Shown here one piece after another: positions 50,748-58,561 of a stretch of 64,000 nt of DNA. The position numbers and the translations under genes were made by a program. The stretch is from contig NZ_JAPNXM010000001.1 in NCBI RefSeq assembly GCF_049472675.1, positions 62,001 to 126,000 on the forward strand. The letters are read 5' to 3'. Below the pieces are notes generated by a model. That model had not been told where the DNA came from. It saw nothing but the letters and a program-made list of their open reading frames with translations, and ran no database searches. The DNA is from Deferribacter thermophilus. Its GTDB lineage: Bacteria > Chrysiogenota > Deferribacteres > Deferribacterales > Deferribacteraceae. Each line of letters begins with the position of its first letter. The first letter of the stretch is position 1.

Positions 50748-51542
50748 ATGAAAATAGGGATAATAGGTGGGAGTGGATTATATGAAATTGATGGCCTTGA
50801 ATTTCTTGAAGAAATAAAATTGGATAATAGATTTGGTAGTCCATCTGATAGCTATAAAGTATTTGAGTATAAAAATTGTAAGTTTTACTTTTTAAATAGA
50901 CACGGTAAAAATCACAAAATTTTACCACATAAAGTTAATTATAGAGCCAATATTTATGGCTTTTATGAACTTGGTGTAAAACATATTTTTTCTTTTACTG
51001 CAGTTGGTGGGATAAATAAGTTATTAAAGCCAGGGGATATGGTTGTTCCAGATAATGCGATAGATATGACATATGGTAGAAATTCCACTTTTTATGATGA
51101 GCTGGAAGAGAAATATCATATCGATTTTACAAATCCATTTTGTCCTTATTTAAGAACTGTTCTTATTGAAAGTTGTATGGCACAAGATTTAAGTTTTTTT
51201 GATGTTGGAACTTACATCTGTACAAATGGTCCAAGACTTGAAACTGCTGCAGAGATAAAGTTTTATAAACAGGTTGATGCTGATATTGTAGGGATGACCT
51301 TGTTCCCAGAAGCACCATTGGCAAGAGAGCTAGAAATTTGCTATGCAAATATGAGTATTGTGACAAATTATGCAGCTGGTATTAGCAAAACTAAATTAAC
51401 TGTGGATGAAGTTATTGATACTATGAAAAAAAGTAATGAGAATATTAAGAAAGTGATACAAAATATACCAGATTTTATAGGTATCGTTAAAAATGACTGT
51501 GATTGTAAAAATGCTTTAAAAGGGACTCGTATCGACAAATGA
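50748..51542 (+). CDS. mtnP: 5'-methylthioadenosine/methylthioinosine phosphorylase
   Basis: Phosphorolysis of methylthio-nucleosides from polyamine synthesis or SAM use. 264 residues of the PNP-MTAP family: IGIIGGSGLYEIDG, RHGKNHKILPHKVNYRANIY, ICTNGPRLETAAEIKFYKQV and DIVGMTLFPEAPLARELEIC. Choice between adenosine and inosine substrates depends on a few residues I cannot settle by eye. A GGAGG precedes ATG. It overlaps murB by 4 nt. Confidence 0.88.
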   Translation: MKIGIIGGSGLYEIDGLEFLEEIKLDNRFGSPSDSYKVFEYKNCKFYFLNRHGKNHKILPHKVNYRANIYGFYELGVKHIFSFTAVGGINKLLKPGDMVVPDNAIDMTYGRNSTFYDELEEKYHIDFTNPFCPYLRTVLIESCMAQDLSFFDVGTYICTNGPRLETAAEIKFYKQVDADIVGMTLFPEAPLARELEICYANMSIVTNYAAGISKTKLTVDEVIDTMKKSNENIKKVIQNIPDFIGIVKNDCDCKNALKGTRIDK

Positions 51543-52405
51543 TAATATTAAAAGATGAGATTCTTTCAAATTATACATCTTACAGAGTTGGCGGAAAGGC
51601 AAAATATTTTATTAAAGTTATCAGTAATGATGATGTTGGGGTTGCTATCAATTTTGCTGAAAGGCTTTCTATGAATTATGTTTTGTTGGGAGCTGGTTCT
51701 AACATATTGTTTATGGATGAAGGTTTTGATGGGGTGGTTATTTACACTGGCTTGTTAAATAGATGGTTGATAGAAAAAGATAATTATATTTTGGTCGGTG
51801 CTGGGGTTAAGCTTTCTGAGTTGGTTGAGTTTTCTGTTGATAGAGGGGTTTCTGGTTTTGAAGAGCTTGCAGGGATACCTGGCTCTGTTGGTGGTGCTGT
51901 AAATATGAATGCTGGAGCGTTTAACACTGAAATAAAGGATGTCTTAACGGAATGTGTTGCCTATGATATGGTTAGAAAGGGGATAATAAGTTTATCAAAT
52001 GCTGATTGCAAGTTTGGTTATCGTATAGCAGAAGGGTTGAAAAATAGAATTGTTTTGTTTGCAAAGTTTAAGAAAATGTATGGTGATAAAAAATATCTTA
52101 AGTCTAAAGTAGATGAAATTTTAAAGAAAAGAGATAGTAAACAACCTTTAGAGTATCCATCATGCGGTTCGGTTTTTAAAAGACCAAAAGGAGATTATGC
52201 AGGAAGACTTATTGAAGAGTGTGGACTAAAAGGGTATAGGATAGGTGGAGCAATGGTATCTGAAAAACATGCAAATTTCATAGTAAATCTTGGTGATGCC
52301 AAAGCAAAAGATATTTTGGATTTAATAGAATTTGTGCAAAACGAGGTTTATAAAAAATTTAACATTTTATTAGAACCAGAAGTTAAAATCATAAAGAATA
52401 TTTAA
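51539..52405 (+). CDS. murB: UDP-N-acetylenolpyruvoylglucosamine reductase
   Basis: FAD/NADPH enzyme making UDP-MurNAc for peptidoglycan. 288 residues of the type II (short) form: YTSYRVGGKAKYFIKV, GAGSNILFMDEGFDGVVI, GFEELAGIPGSVGGAVNMNA, the catalytic Ser in PSCGSVFKRPKGDYAGRLIE and the Glu near the end (LLEPEVKII). ATGA overlap with mtnP. It is the last gene of the plus-strand operon, facing katG. Confidence 0.96.
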   Translation: MIILKDEILSNYTSYRVGGKAKYFIKVISNDDVGVAINFAERLSMNYVLLGAGSNILFMDEGFDGVVIYTGLLNRWLIEKDNYILVGAGVKLSELVEFSVDRGVSGFEELAGIPGSVGGAVNMNAGAFNTEIKDVLTECVAYDMVRKGIISLSNADCKFGYRIAEGLKNRIVLFAKFKKMYGDKKYLKSKVDEILKKRDSKQPLEYPSCGSVFKRPKGDYAGRLIEECGLKGYRIGGAMVSEKHANFIVNLGDAKAKDILDLIEFVQNEVYKKFNILLEPEVKIIKNI

Positions 52406-52450
52406 AAAATGTTATTTTTAATTGTTTTTTTAATTTTTGCTGTTGAAAAT

Positions 52451-52484
52451 AAAAAGAAGTAGCTACATATGTAGCTACCTCTTA
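52451..52484 (-). terminator. Bidirectional terminator between murB and katG
   Basis: A perfect 20-bp palindrome, GTAGCTACATATGTAGCTAC (52459-52478), flanked by AAAAAGAA on the left and CCTCTTAA on the right. On the minus strand it reads AAGAG-G-stem-TTCTTTTT, a good terminator for katG, and it may also stop murB transcripts. Confidence 0.75.
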
Positions 52485-52490
52485 AATAAT

Positions 52491-54626
52491 TTACCACCAT
52501 TTAACATCAAATCTATCAAGATTCATTACTTTATCCCAGGCTGTGATAAAATCATTTATAAATTTTTCTTTAGCATCATCACTTGCATAAAATTCAGCAA
52601 GGGCTCTTAACTCTGGATGATGACCAAAAATTAAGTCAACTCTTGTTGCTGTCCATTTTGTTTCACCAGTTTTTCTATCTTTCCCTTCAAATATATATTC
52701 TTCATCATCTACTGGAATCCATTCAGTATTTAAATCAAGCAAGTTTACAAAAAAATCATTGCTAAGAGCTTCTTTATTTTGTGTAAATACACCATGAGGA
52801 GAATAGTTAAAATTTGAATTTAAAACTCTTAAACCGCCTAATAATACTGTCATCTCAGGAACAGTTAATGTTAAAAGTTGTGCTCTGTCAATTAAAAGAG
52901 TTTCTGCTGGGATGTTAAATTTTTTCTTAAGATAATTTCTAAATCCATCGTAAACAGGTTCTAAGTATCTATGAGTTTCAATATCTGTTTGTTCTTGAGT
53001 CGCGTCAACTCTTCCTGGAGTAAATGGAACTTTTACATTAAATCCTGCTTTTTTAGCTGCTTCTTCTATAGCAGCGCAACCTCCTAACACAATTAAATCT
53101 GCTAAAGATACTTTTTTGCCATCAAGATTTTCTTGCTCTTTATTAAACTCTTTTTGAATATTTTCTAATACATTTAATACATTTGATAATTGTTCTGGCA
53201 TATTTACTTCCCAATCTTTTTGGGGAATTAATCTAATTCTTGCTCCATTTGCTCCACCTCTTTTATCAGATCCTCTAAAAGTAGCAGCTGAAGACCATGC
53301 TGTATAGACAAGTTCAGAAATTTTTAATCCTGAATTTATAATTTTTTCTTTTAACTTTTCAAGATCATTTTCATCAATTATTGGATAATCAGCTTCTGGT
53401 AAAGGGTCTTCCCATGGAAAAACTTCTTCAGGAATTTCTTTGCCCACATATCTTGAACGAGGTCCTAAGTCTCTATGAATTAATTTAAACCATGCTCTTG
53501 CAAAAGCCTTAGCAAACTCTTGAGGATTTTCTAAAAATCTTCTTGCTATTTTTTCATATTCTGGATCATATCTCAAAGCAAGATCAGTAGTTAACATTGT
53601 TGGTGGATGTTTCTTTTCTGGATCATGTGCATCTGGGACAATTTTTGGAGCACCTTTTGCAACCCATTGGTATGCTCCTGCTGGACTCTTAGTTAATTCC
53701 CATTCATAACCAAAAAGGTTCCATAAAAAATTATTACTCCACTGTGTAGGAGAACTTGTCCATGTTACTTCTAATCCGCTTGTTATAGTATCTGGCCCTT
53801 TTCCACTTTTATAAGAATTTTTCCAGCCAAGTCCCTGTTCATTGATTGGCGCTAATTCAGGCTCTGGGCCTAAATGGTCAATTGTGCTTGCTCCATGGCA
53901 TTTGCCAAATGTATGTCCACCAGCAATTAATGCAACAGTATCCACATCATCCATTCCCATTCTTCTAAATGCTTCTCTAATATCCTTTGCCGCTTCTTTA
54001 GGATCTGGATTTCCACCAGGTCCTTCTGGGTTTACATATATTAATCCCATCTGAGTAGCAGCAAGAGGACCTTCAAGTTCACCTTCTTCAGTATGTCTCT
54101 GATCTTCAAGCCACTCTTCTTCTGGTCCCCAATATACACTTTCATCTGCTTCCCACCAGTCAACCCTTCCACCTGAAAATCCTATTGTTTCAAAGCCCAT
54201 TGATTCTAAAGCAACATTACCAGCAAGAACAAGCAAATCAGCCCACGATAATTTTCTTCCATACTTTTTCTTAATAGGCCATAAAAGTCTTCTTGCTTTA
54301 TCAAGATTAACATTGTCAGGCCAGCTGTTTACAGGTGCAAATCTCTGCTGACCAGAATTTGCTCCACCTCTTCCATCTGCAATACGATAGGTGCCAGCAC
54401 TATGCCATGCCATTCTAATAAATAAAGGTCCATAGTGTCCAAAATCAGCAGGCCACCATTCTTGAGAATTTGTCATTAACTCTTTCAAATCTTTCTTAAC
54501 AGCTTCAATATCAAGACTTTCAAATTCTTCTTTGTAATTAAAATCATTACCTAACGGACATCTTTCACTGCAATTTTGATGTAATAGTTTTAAATTAATT
54601 TTTTTTGATACATAATCTTTTTTCAT
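52491..54626 (-). CDS. katG: Catalase-peroxidase
   Basis: Heme enzyme decomposing hydrogen peroxide. 711 residues: distal R71-W74-H75 (IRMAWHSAG), Y197 (LIYVNPEG) and M223 (RRMGM) in the spacing needed for the Trp-Tyr-Met crosslink that gives catalase activity, and proximal H238 (AGGHTFGKCHG). The C-terminal half is the usual inactive duplicate (from about 415). Cytoplasmic: no signal peptide. Shine-Dalgarno AAAGGAGG before ATG. It stands alone with its own promoter, palindrome and terminator. Its function suggests oxygen or peroxide exposure in an otherwise anaerobe-like gene set. Confidence 0.97.
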   Translation of the reverse strand: MKKDYVSKKINLKLLHQNCSERCPLGNDFNYKEEFESLDIEAVKKDLKELMTNSQEWWPADFGHYGPLFIRMAWHSAGTYRIADGRGGANSGQQRFAPVNSWPDNVNLDKARRLLWPIKKKYGRKLSWADLLVLAGNVALESMGFETIGFSGGRVDWWEADESVYWGPEEEWLEDQRHTEEGELEGPLAATQMGLIYVNPEGPGGNPDPKEAAKDIREAFRRMGMDDVDTVALIAGGHTFGKCHGASTIDHLGPEPELAPINEQGLGWKNSYKSGKGPDTITSGLEVTWTSSPTQWSNNFLWNLFGYEWELTKSPAGAYQWVAKGAPKIVPDAHDPEKKHPPTMLTTDLALRYDPEYEKIARRFLENPQEFAKAFARAWFKLIHRDLGPRSRYVGKEIPEEVFPWEDPLPEADYPIIDENDLEKLKEKIINSGLKISELVYTAWSSAATFRGSDKRGGANGARIRLIPQKDWEVNMPEQLSNVLNVLENIQKEFNKEQENLDGKKVSLADLIVLGGCAAIEEAAKKAGFNVKVPFTPGRVDATQEQTDIETHRYLEPVYDGFRNYLKKKFNIPAETLLIDRAQLLTLTVPEMTVLLGGLRVLNSNFNYSPHGVFTQNKEALSNDFFVNLLDLNTEWIPVDDEEYIFEGKDRKTGETKWTATRVDLIFGHHPELRALAEFYASDDAKEKFINDFITAWDKVMNLDRFDVKWW

Positions 54627-54641
54627 AATAACCTCCTTTAA

Positions 54642-54678
54642 TTAATGATTATTATTGATTAAAAATAAATATAGTCAA
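54642..54678 (-). promoter_or_regulatory. katG promoter with overlapping Fur/PerR-like palindrome
   Basis: Minus strand: TTGACT (54678-54673), a 16-nt spacer, AATAAT as the -10. Over and just after the -10 lies a 21-bp palindrome (54642-54662) matching at 8 of 10 pairs, with arms TTAATGAT and ATTGATTAA read on the plus strand. The arms resemble PerR/Fur sites (TTATAAT-N-ATTATAA type). A repressor here would block transcription until peroxide is sensed. No regulator gene is in the window. Confidence 0.6.
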
Positions 54679-54732
54679 GAGAAATATTTGATTTAAACAA
54701 AATTCTTATGATTGTAAAATTGTTTTAAATAT

Positions 54733-55323
54733 TTATGGGCTGCGTAATATAAAAACTACTTTACCAATTATTTCGAAATCGTCTGTCTCTTCTACAATTA
54801 TATTTTCATAAAAAGGGTTTTCAGGTTTTAGTATGATCGAGTTTTTATTATGATAATAAGTTTTTACTGTTACTTCTCCATTTAATCTGAAAACGCCAAT
54901 ATCACCATTTTTAAGCTCTTTGGTGAGTTCTACTAAAACTAAATCTTCGTCAAAAATTTTCTTTTCGATCATACTGTCGCCTGTAACTTTTAAAAAGAAA
55001 TATTTATCTGTGTCTAAAAATTTTTCTAAGTTGATGTAAGTAAGAATATTTTCTTCGGAAAGGATTGGATAACCTGCTGCAACTTTTCCTAAAACAGGGA
55101 TACCTTTTTTGTGGGTGTGATTGACTATTTCTATTAATCTTGCTTTTCCATGCCCTCTTCTTATTACCCCTTTTTCTTCCAGCCTATCGAGCATCTTTTT
55201 TGCTGATGCGGTGGATGATAGTTTTAAATGTGTACAAATTTCTCTTATGGTTGGGTAATAACCGTATCTGTTTTTAAAACTTATAAGAAAATTGAGCATT
55301 TGTTCTTGTTTTTTCGTAAGCAT
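54733..55323 (-). CDS. lexA: SOS repressor LexA
   Basis: Represses DNA-damage genes and self-cleaves with RecA filament. 196 residues: N-terminal winged helix (LTKKQEQMLNFLISFKNRYG, TIREICTHLKLSSTASAKKM), the Ala83-Gly84 cleavage site in VAAGYPI, and the Ser117/Lys154 dyad (TGDSMIE, VTVKTYY). I chose ATG 55323, the usual LexA start, preceded by GAGGT; the frame runs open further upstream but through the lexA/dinB promoter region. It is divergent from dinB. Confidence 0.97.
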   Translation of the reverse strand: MLTKKQEQMLNFLISFKNRYGYYPTIREICTHLKLSSTASAKKMLDRLEEKGVIRRGHGKARLIEIVNHTHKKGIPVLGKVAAGYPILSEENILTYINLEKFLDTDKYFFLKVTGDSMIEKKIFDEDLVLVELTKELKNGDIGVFRLNGEVTVKTYYHNKNSIILKPENPFYENIIVEETDDFEIIGKVVFILRSP

Positions 55324-55351
55324 AGCTACCTCTTTTTTGTTTAAATTTCTC

Positions 55352-55380
55352 TTGAAAGTAAACATTTGTTTGTTTATAAT
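55352..55380 (+). promoter_or_regulatory. dinB promoter
   Basis: TTGAAA (55352-55357), a 17-nt spacer, TATAAT (55375-55380), close to consensus. It predicts a start near 55387 and a 25-nt leader with AAGGGGA. The spacer contains the putative LexA site. Confidence 0.75.
55360..55371. promoter_or_regulatory. Putative LexA operator between lexA and dinB
   Basis: Palindrome AAAC-ATTT-GTTT (55360-55371), i.e. arms AAACA/TGTTT, of the same form as the GAAC-N4-GTTC sites bound by Gram-positive LexA. It lies inside the dinB spacer and just after the lexA -10, so one repressor could silence both genes. I assign it from geometry and gene identity; there is no binding evidence. Confidence 0.6.
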
Positions 55381-55401
55381 CTGGTTGTTAGTAAAAATCA
55401 A
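55373..55401 (-). promoter_or_regulatory. lexA promoter
   Basis: Minus strand: TTGATT (55401-55396), a 17-nt spacer, TATAAA (55378-55373). Its -10 shares bases with the dinB -10 on the other strand (55375-55378), so the two polymerases cannot bind at once. Confidence 0.65.
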
Positions 55402-55411
55402 GGGGATTTTT

Positions 55412-56614
55412 ATGATAATGTGTATAGATATGGATGCATTTTTTGCTTCTGTGGAGCAAGCATCAAATCCACTTTTAAGGGGAAAACCTGTTGCTGTGAT
55501 AGGTGCCAAAGAGCGCACTGTGGTGACTACAGCCTCTTATGAAGCGAGAAAGTATGGTGTTAGGACTGGTATGAGTAAGTTTGAGGCTATGAGATTGTGT
55601 CCTCATATAGTTTTAGTGGTTGGGAACAATCGCAAATATACTTATGTGTCAAAGCAGATATACAATTTTTTGCTTACTATTACTTCTGATGTTGAGATGT
55701 ATTCTGTGGATGAAGCCTTTCTTGATCTTTCTTATGTTAATTTACCCCCTGAGGATGTGGCTTTTATGATCAAAAGTTTTATAAAGAGCAAATTTGGAAT
55801 TACCTGCTCTATAGGGGTTGGTTCTAATAAACTTATTGCGAAAATGGCAAGCGGAGTAAATAAGCCAGATGGTTTCTGTTATGTTCCAAGGGAGAAAAAT
55901 AAAGATTTTATAGATAGTTTTCCCATTTCTAAGATTTGGGGGGTAGGTAGAAGACTTGCAAAAAGGTTTGAAAATTTAGGTATTTTTTCTACGAAGGATT
56001 TGAGGGAGTTTGGGATTGATAGTCTTGTAGAGATGTTTGGGAAAAATGGGTATAAGCTTTATGCTATGGCAAATGGTGAATATTTTGAAGGGGTAAATAC
56101 AAAAGAAGAGCCTGTTAAATCCATTGGACATAGTATGACTTTACCGATGGATATATTTAATATGGATGAGTTATCACCATATTTACTTCAGTTGTGTGAA
56201 ATGGTTTCGGAAAGAGCAAGGCAAAACAGAGTCTCTGGGAAAAGGTTATTTGTGGTGATTAGAGATACAGATATGAAATCTTTTGGAAAGAGTTATACAT
56301 TACCTTTTTTTACTTCGGCCACACACCATATTTACGATTTTGCCAAAAAAATAATTGAAGATTTTGATATTTCAAAAGGGGTCAGATTGGTGGGGGTATC
56401 TCTTGGTAAGTTGGTTCACGATACTGTTTGTTTGCAAAATATATTTGAAGATGAAAGGAAAAGTAAGCTTTATCATGCGATGGATAAAATAAATAAAAAA
56501 TACGGTAGCTTTTCTATCTCTTATGCATCTATTTTAAAATGCAAAAGAAAAGGTGCCCTTACCATTTCTCCAGCCTGGAAACCTGACGGTATCCGCAATG
56601 TCAATGTGAGATAA
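55412..56614 (+). CDS. dinB: DNA polymerase IV (Y family)
   Basis: Error-prone translesion polymerase of the SOS response. 400 residues: CIDMDAFFASVEQ (first metal-binding Asp, residue 6), TTASYEARKYGVRTGMS, YSVDEAFLDLSY (Asp-Glu pair about 100), CSIGVGSNKLIAKMASGVNKPDG and a helix-hairpin-helix thumb (PISKIWGVGRRLAKRFENLG). I chose ATG 55412 with AAGGGGA at good spacing; an in-frame ATG at 55418 also exists. No beta-clamp motif of the classical QLxLF type is obvious at the C terminus (GIRNVNVR). Confidence 0.95.
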   Translation: MIMCIDMDAFFASVEQASNPLLRGKPVAVIGAKERTVVTTASYEARKYGVRTGMSKFEAMRLCPHIVLVVGNNRKYTYVSKQIYNFLLTITSDVEMYSVDEAFLDLSYVNLPPEDVAFMIKSFIKSKFGITCSIGVGSNKLIAKMASGVNKPDGFCYVPREKNKDFIDSFPISKIWGVGRRLAKRFENLGIFSTKDLREFGIDSLVEMFGKNGYKLYAMANGEYFEGVNTKEEPVKSIGHSMTLPMDIFNMDELSPYLLQLCEMVSERARQNRVSGKRLFVVIRDTDMKSFGKSYTLPFFTSATHHIYDFAKKIIEDFDISKGVRLVGVSLGKLVHDTVCLQNIFEDERKSKLYHAMDKINKKYGSFSISYASILKCKRKGALTISPAWKPDGIRNVNVR

Positions 56615-56625
56615 CTAACTTGTGA

Positions 56626-56654
56626 TTGACATTATCTTTGTATTATTGTAATTT
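56626..56654 (+). promoter_or_regulatory. Promoter of the zapB-like/zapA/6S cluster
   Basis: TTGACA (56626-56631), a 17-nt spacer, TAATTT (56649-56654). The expected start is about 56661, the A of the next gene's ATG, so that message may have almost no leader. Confidence 0.5.
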
Positions 56655-56660
56655 ACAGAT

Positions 56661-56855
56661 ATGGTGGAGTTAAAGGAAAAAATTGATGAGTTAGAGAAAA
56701 AGATAGATTTACTGCTTGAAAAATATAATAAATTATTAGAAGAAAACGAGCAGTTAAAGAAAGAAAAGGAAGATTTAGAATTAAAAGTTAAGGAGTATGA
56801 AGAGGAAAGAGAGTTAATAGCAGCTAAAATTGAAAGCCTGCTAAGCAGGATTTAA
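56661..56855 (+). CDS. ZapB-like coiled-coil protein
   Basis: 64 residues, nearly all one coiled coil: leucines recur in a heptad pattern from LKEKIDELEKKIDLLLEKYN to IESLLSRI with dense Glu/Lys. It lies 13 nt before zapA, so a ZapB-like partner of the FtsZ ring is a reasonable guess; short coiled coils in front of zapA are common. No Shine-Dalgarno is visible before ATG 56661, which coincides with the predicted transcription start. Sequence alone cannot prove the family. Confidence 0.65.
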   Translation: MVELKEKIDELEKKIDLLLEKYNKLLEENEQLKKEKEDLELKVKEYEEERELIAAKIESLLSRI

Positions 56856-56868
56856 GAGGTGTGGCACT

Positions 56869-57138
56869 TTGAAAGTTTTAGAAGTTTCAATTTATGGAAA
56901 TAAATATAGAATTAGATCAGATTTTGATGAGTTTTTTTTGGAAGAAGCTGCTAAAATGGTTGAAAATCGGATGAAAGAGATTGAAGAAACATATCGTATA
57001 TTGACCACATCCAAAGTAGCTATTATGGCAGCTTTTGATATTGCAACTGAGTATTTAAAAGTTAAAAGAGATTTGGACTTTTTAGAAAATAGGTTAAGCG
57101 AAATAGAAAAGAAACTGGAAATCGTAGAGGGTGTTTAA
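56869..57138 (+). CDS. zapA: Cell division protein ZapA
   Basis: Bundles FtsZ filaments at mid-cell. 89 residues: a short beta part (VLEVSIYGNKYRIRSD) then helices with MVENRMKEIEETYRILTTSK and ALDIATEYL-like VAIMAAFDIATEYLKVKRDL, ending in a coiled coil. It starts at TTG 56869 with GAGGTG 9 nt upstream. It is followed directly by 6S RNA, as in many proteobacteria. Confidence 0.9.
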   Translation: MKVLEVSIYGNKYRIRSDFDEFFLEEAAKMVENRMKEIEETYRILTTSKVAIMAAFDIATEYLKVKRDLDFLENRLSEIEKKLEIVEGV

Positions 57139-57144
57139 AGAATA

Positions 57145-57329
57145 GCCCCTGCGGTGCTCGATACAGTGTAGGAAATTTGGAGCCAACACCTCTTAAAAGA
57201 GGGATGATACTGGCTGTGGTGTGCAAGCCCACCTTTGAGTGGGAAGCCTAAAGCAGCCGTGATTCCCTCAACCTGGTTAGCCAGGGCTGCAAATGGACTA
57301 CACGGTCGGCACTTGCGGGGGCTTTTTTT
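57145..57329 (+). ncRNA. ssrS: 6S RNA
   Basis: Regulator that binds the sigma-70 RNA polymerase holoenzyme by mimicking an open promoter. A long terminal stem joins GCCCCTGCGGTGC (57145-57157) to GCACTTGCGGGGGC (57309-57322), followed by T7. Inside, GTGTAG pairs with CTACAC; the 3' half has GAAGCCTAAAGCAGC (57243-57257), close to the conserved GAAGCCTTAAAACTGC of E. coli 6S, and a small hairpin CCTGG-TTAG-CCAGG (57272-57285) at the place of CCTTGAACCAAGG. Location after zapA and before the cyclo-ligase gene is classical. The 5' end is set from the stem, so a few bases are uncertain. Confidence 0.9.
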
Positions 57330-57340
57330 ATGTATAGCAG

Positions 57341-58561
57341 ATGAAAATATTAGAGGCTTTAGAACCTAAAACATTTGATGAAGTTGTTGGACAGGAACAT
57401 CTATTAGACAGTAGAGCTTTATTCAAAAATATTGTAATTAGTGGTGATTTTCAGTCAATTATACTAATTGGGCCTCCAGGAATTGGAAAAACCACTTTAG
57501 CGAGATTGATTGGCAGACAACATTCAATGATTTTCTATCGTTTGCATGCTGCAAATAGTGGCACAGCTGATATTAAAAAAATTGTTGAAGAAACAAAAGG
57601 GTATGGGAAAACCTCAATAGTTTTTATTGATGAAATTCATCATTTTAACAAATCTCAGCAAAACCTTTTATTAAACATTATTGATGATGGGTATGTCAAA
57701 TTAATTGGTGCCTCAACAGAAAACCCATTTTATAACCTTATCCCTCCTTTAAGATCTAGAAGTTTATTATTTGAAATGAAAAAACCTAAAAGAGATGATT
57801 TTAAAAAACTATTTTTAAGAGCAATAGGTTGGCTCAAGACCGAGTATAATGTTGAAGATGTAGTTTTTGATGATGACTTGAAAGATTTGTTAATTGATGC
57901 GTCAAATGCCGATGTTAGGAAATTTTATATTATGATTGATTCTTTAGCTAAAATCTCAAAAAAGGTTGATAACAAGCTCTTGATTAGCTCAGAGGATATT
58001 ACACTTCTACCTTTTGATATAACTTTTAACACAGATAATTATTACCATTTGTTATCAGCTATGATTAAAAGCATTCGCGGTAGCGATCCAGATGCAGCAT
58101 TATTGTGGGCTTTGAGATTAGTCAAAAATGGGGTCGATCCAAAGATAATTTTTAGGCGTCTTTTAATATCAGCTTCTGAAGATATAGGAAATGCTGTGCC
58201 AACTGCTTTGAGTGTAGTTAATGCTGGCTATGAGGCATTTGAAAAAGTGGGTATGCCTGAGGGAGAAATAATTCTAGCTCATGTTATCACTTACTTAGCA
58301 TCCATCCCTAAGAGCAATAAGTCTTATTTAGCTCTAAAAAAATGTAACGAATATCTTGAAAAACATAATCCACTACCGCCAGATCATTTAAAAAATAACA
58401 GTAAAGATTATAAGTACCCTTTTGATTATGGAGATTTTGTCAAGCAGAGTTATATGCCAGAGAAAAAAGTTTTTTATAAACCATCTAAAATTGGATTTGA
58501 AGCTAAGATTTATGACAGGCTAATTAAGCTATGGGGAAAAGAAATTTATGAAGAAAAATGA
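57341..58561 (+). CDS. rarA: Replication-associated recombination protein RarA (MgsA)
   Basis: AAA+ ATPase acting at stalled replication forks. 406 residues: start EALEPKTFDEVVGQEHLLD, Walker A IGPPGIGKTTLARLI (about 43-57), Walker B IVFIDEIHHFNKSQQ, sensor 1 GASTENPFYNL and the C-terminal tetramerisation part (IRGSDPDAALLWALRLVKNG, YDFGDFV-like FDYGDFVKQSYMP). It begins 12 nt after the 6S U-tract, with no Shine-Dalgarno. It overlaps the cyclo-ligase gene by 14 nt. Confidence 0.95.
   Translation: MKILEALEPKTFDEVVGQEHLLDSRALFKNIVISGDFQSIILIGPPGIGKTTLARLIGRQHSMIFYRLHAANSGTADIKKIVEETKGYGKTSIVFIDEIHHFNKSQQNLLLNIIDDGYVKLIGASTENPFYNLIPPLRSRSLLFEMKKPKRDDFKKLFLRAIGWLKTEYNVEDVVFDDDLKDLLIDASNADVRKFYIMIDSLAKISKKVDNKLLISSEDITLLPFDITFNTDNYYHLLSAMIKSIRGSDPDAALLWALRLVKNGVDPKIIFRRLLISASEDIGNAVPTALSVVNAGYEAFEKVGMPEGEIILAHVITYLASIPKSNKSYLALKKCNEYLEKHNPLPPDHLKNNSKDYKYPFDYGDFVKQSYMPEKKVFYKPSKIGFEAKIYDRLIKLWGKEIYEEK

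Noticed and set aside
53842..54054. Plus-strand frame inside katG
   Set aside because: It mirrors the conserved catalase-peroxidase coding sequence and has no independent signal.
55324..55518. 65-residue N-terminal extension of LexA
   Set aside because: It would cover the promoters and the dinB start; the LexA fold begins at the ATG 55323.
57145..57329. Signal recognition particle RNA
   Set aside because: The length and the long terminal stem would allow it, but the conserved SRP domain IV motif with GGAAGCAGC is absent, while 6S-specific blocks and the zapA neighbour are present.
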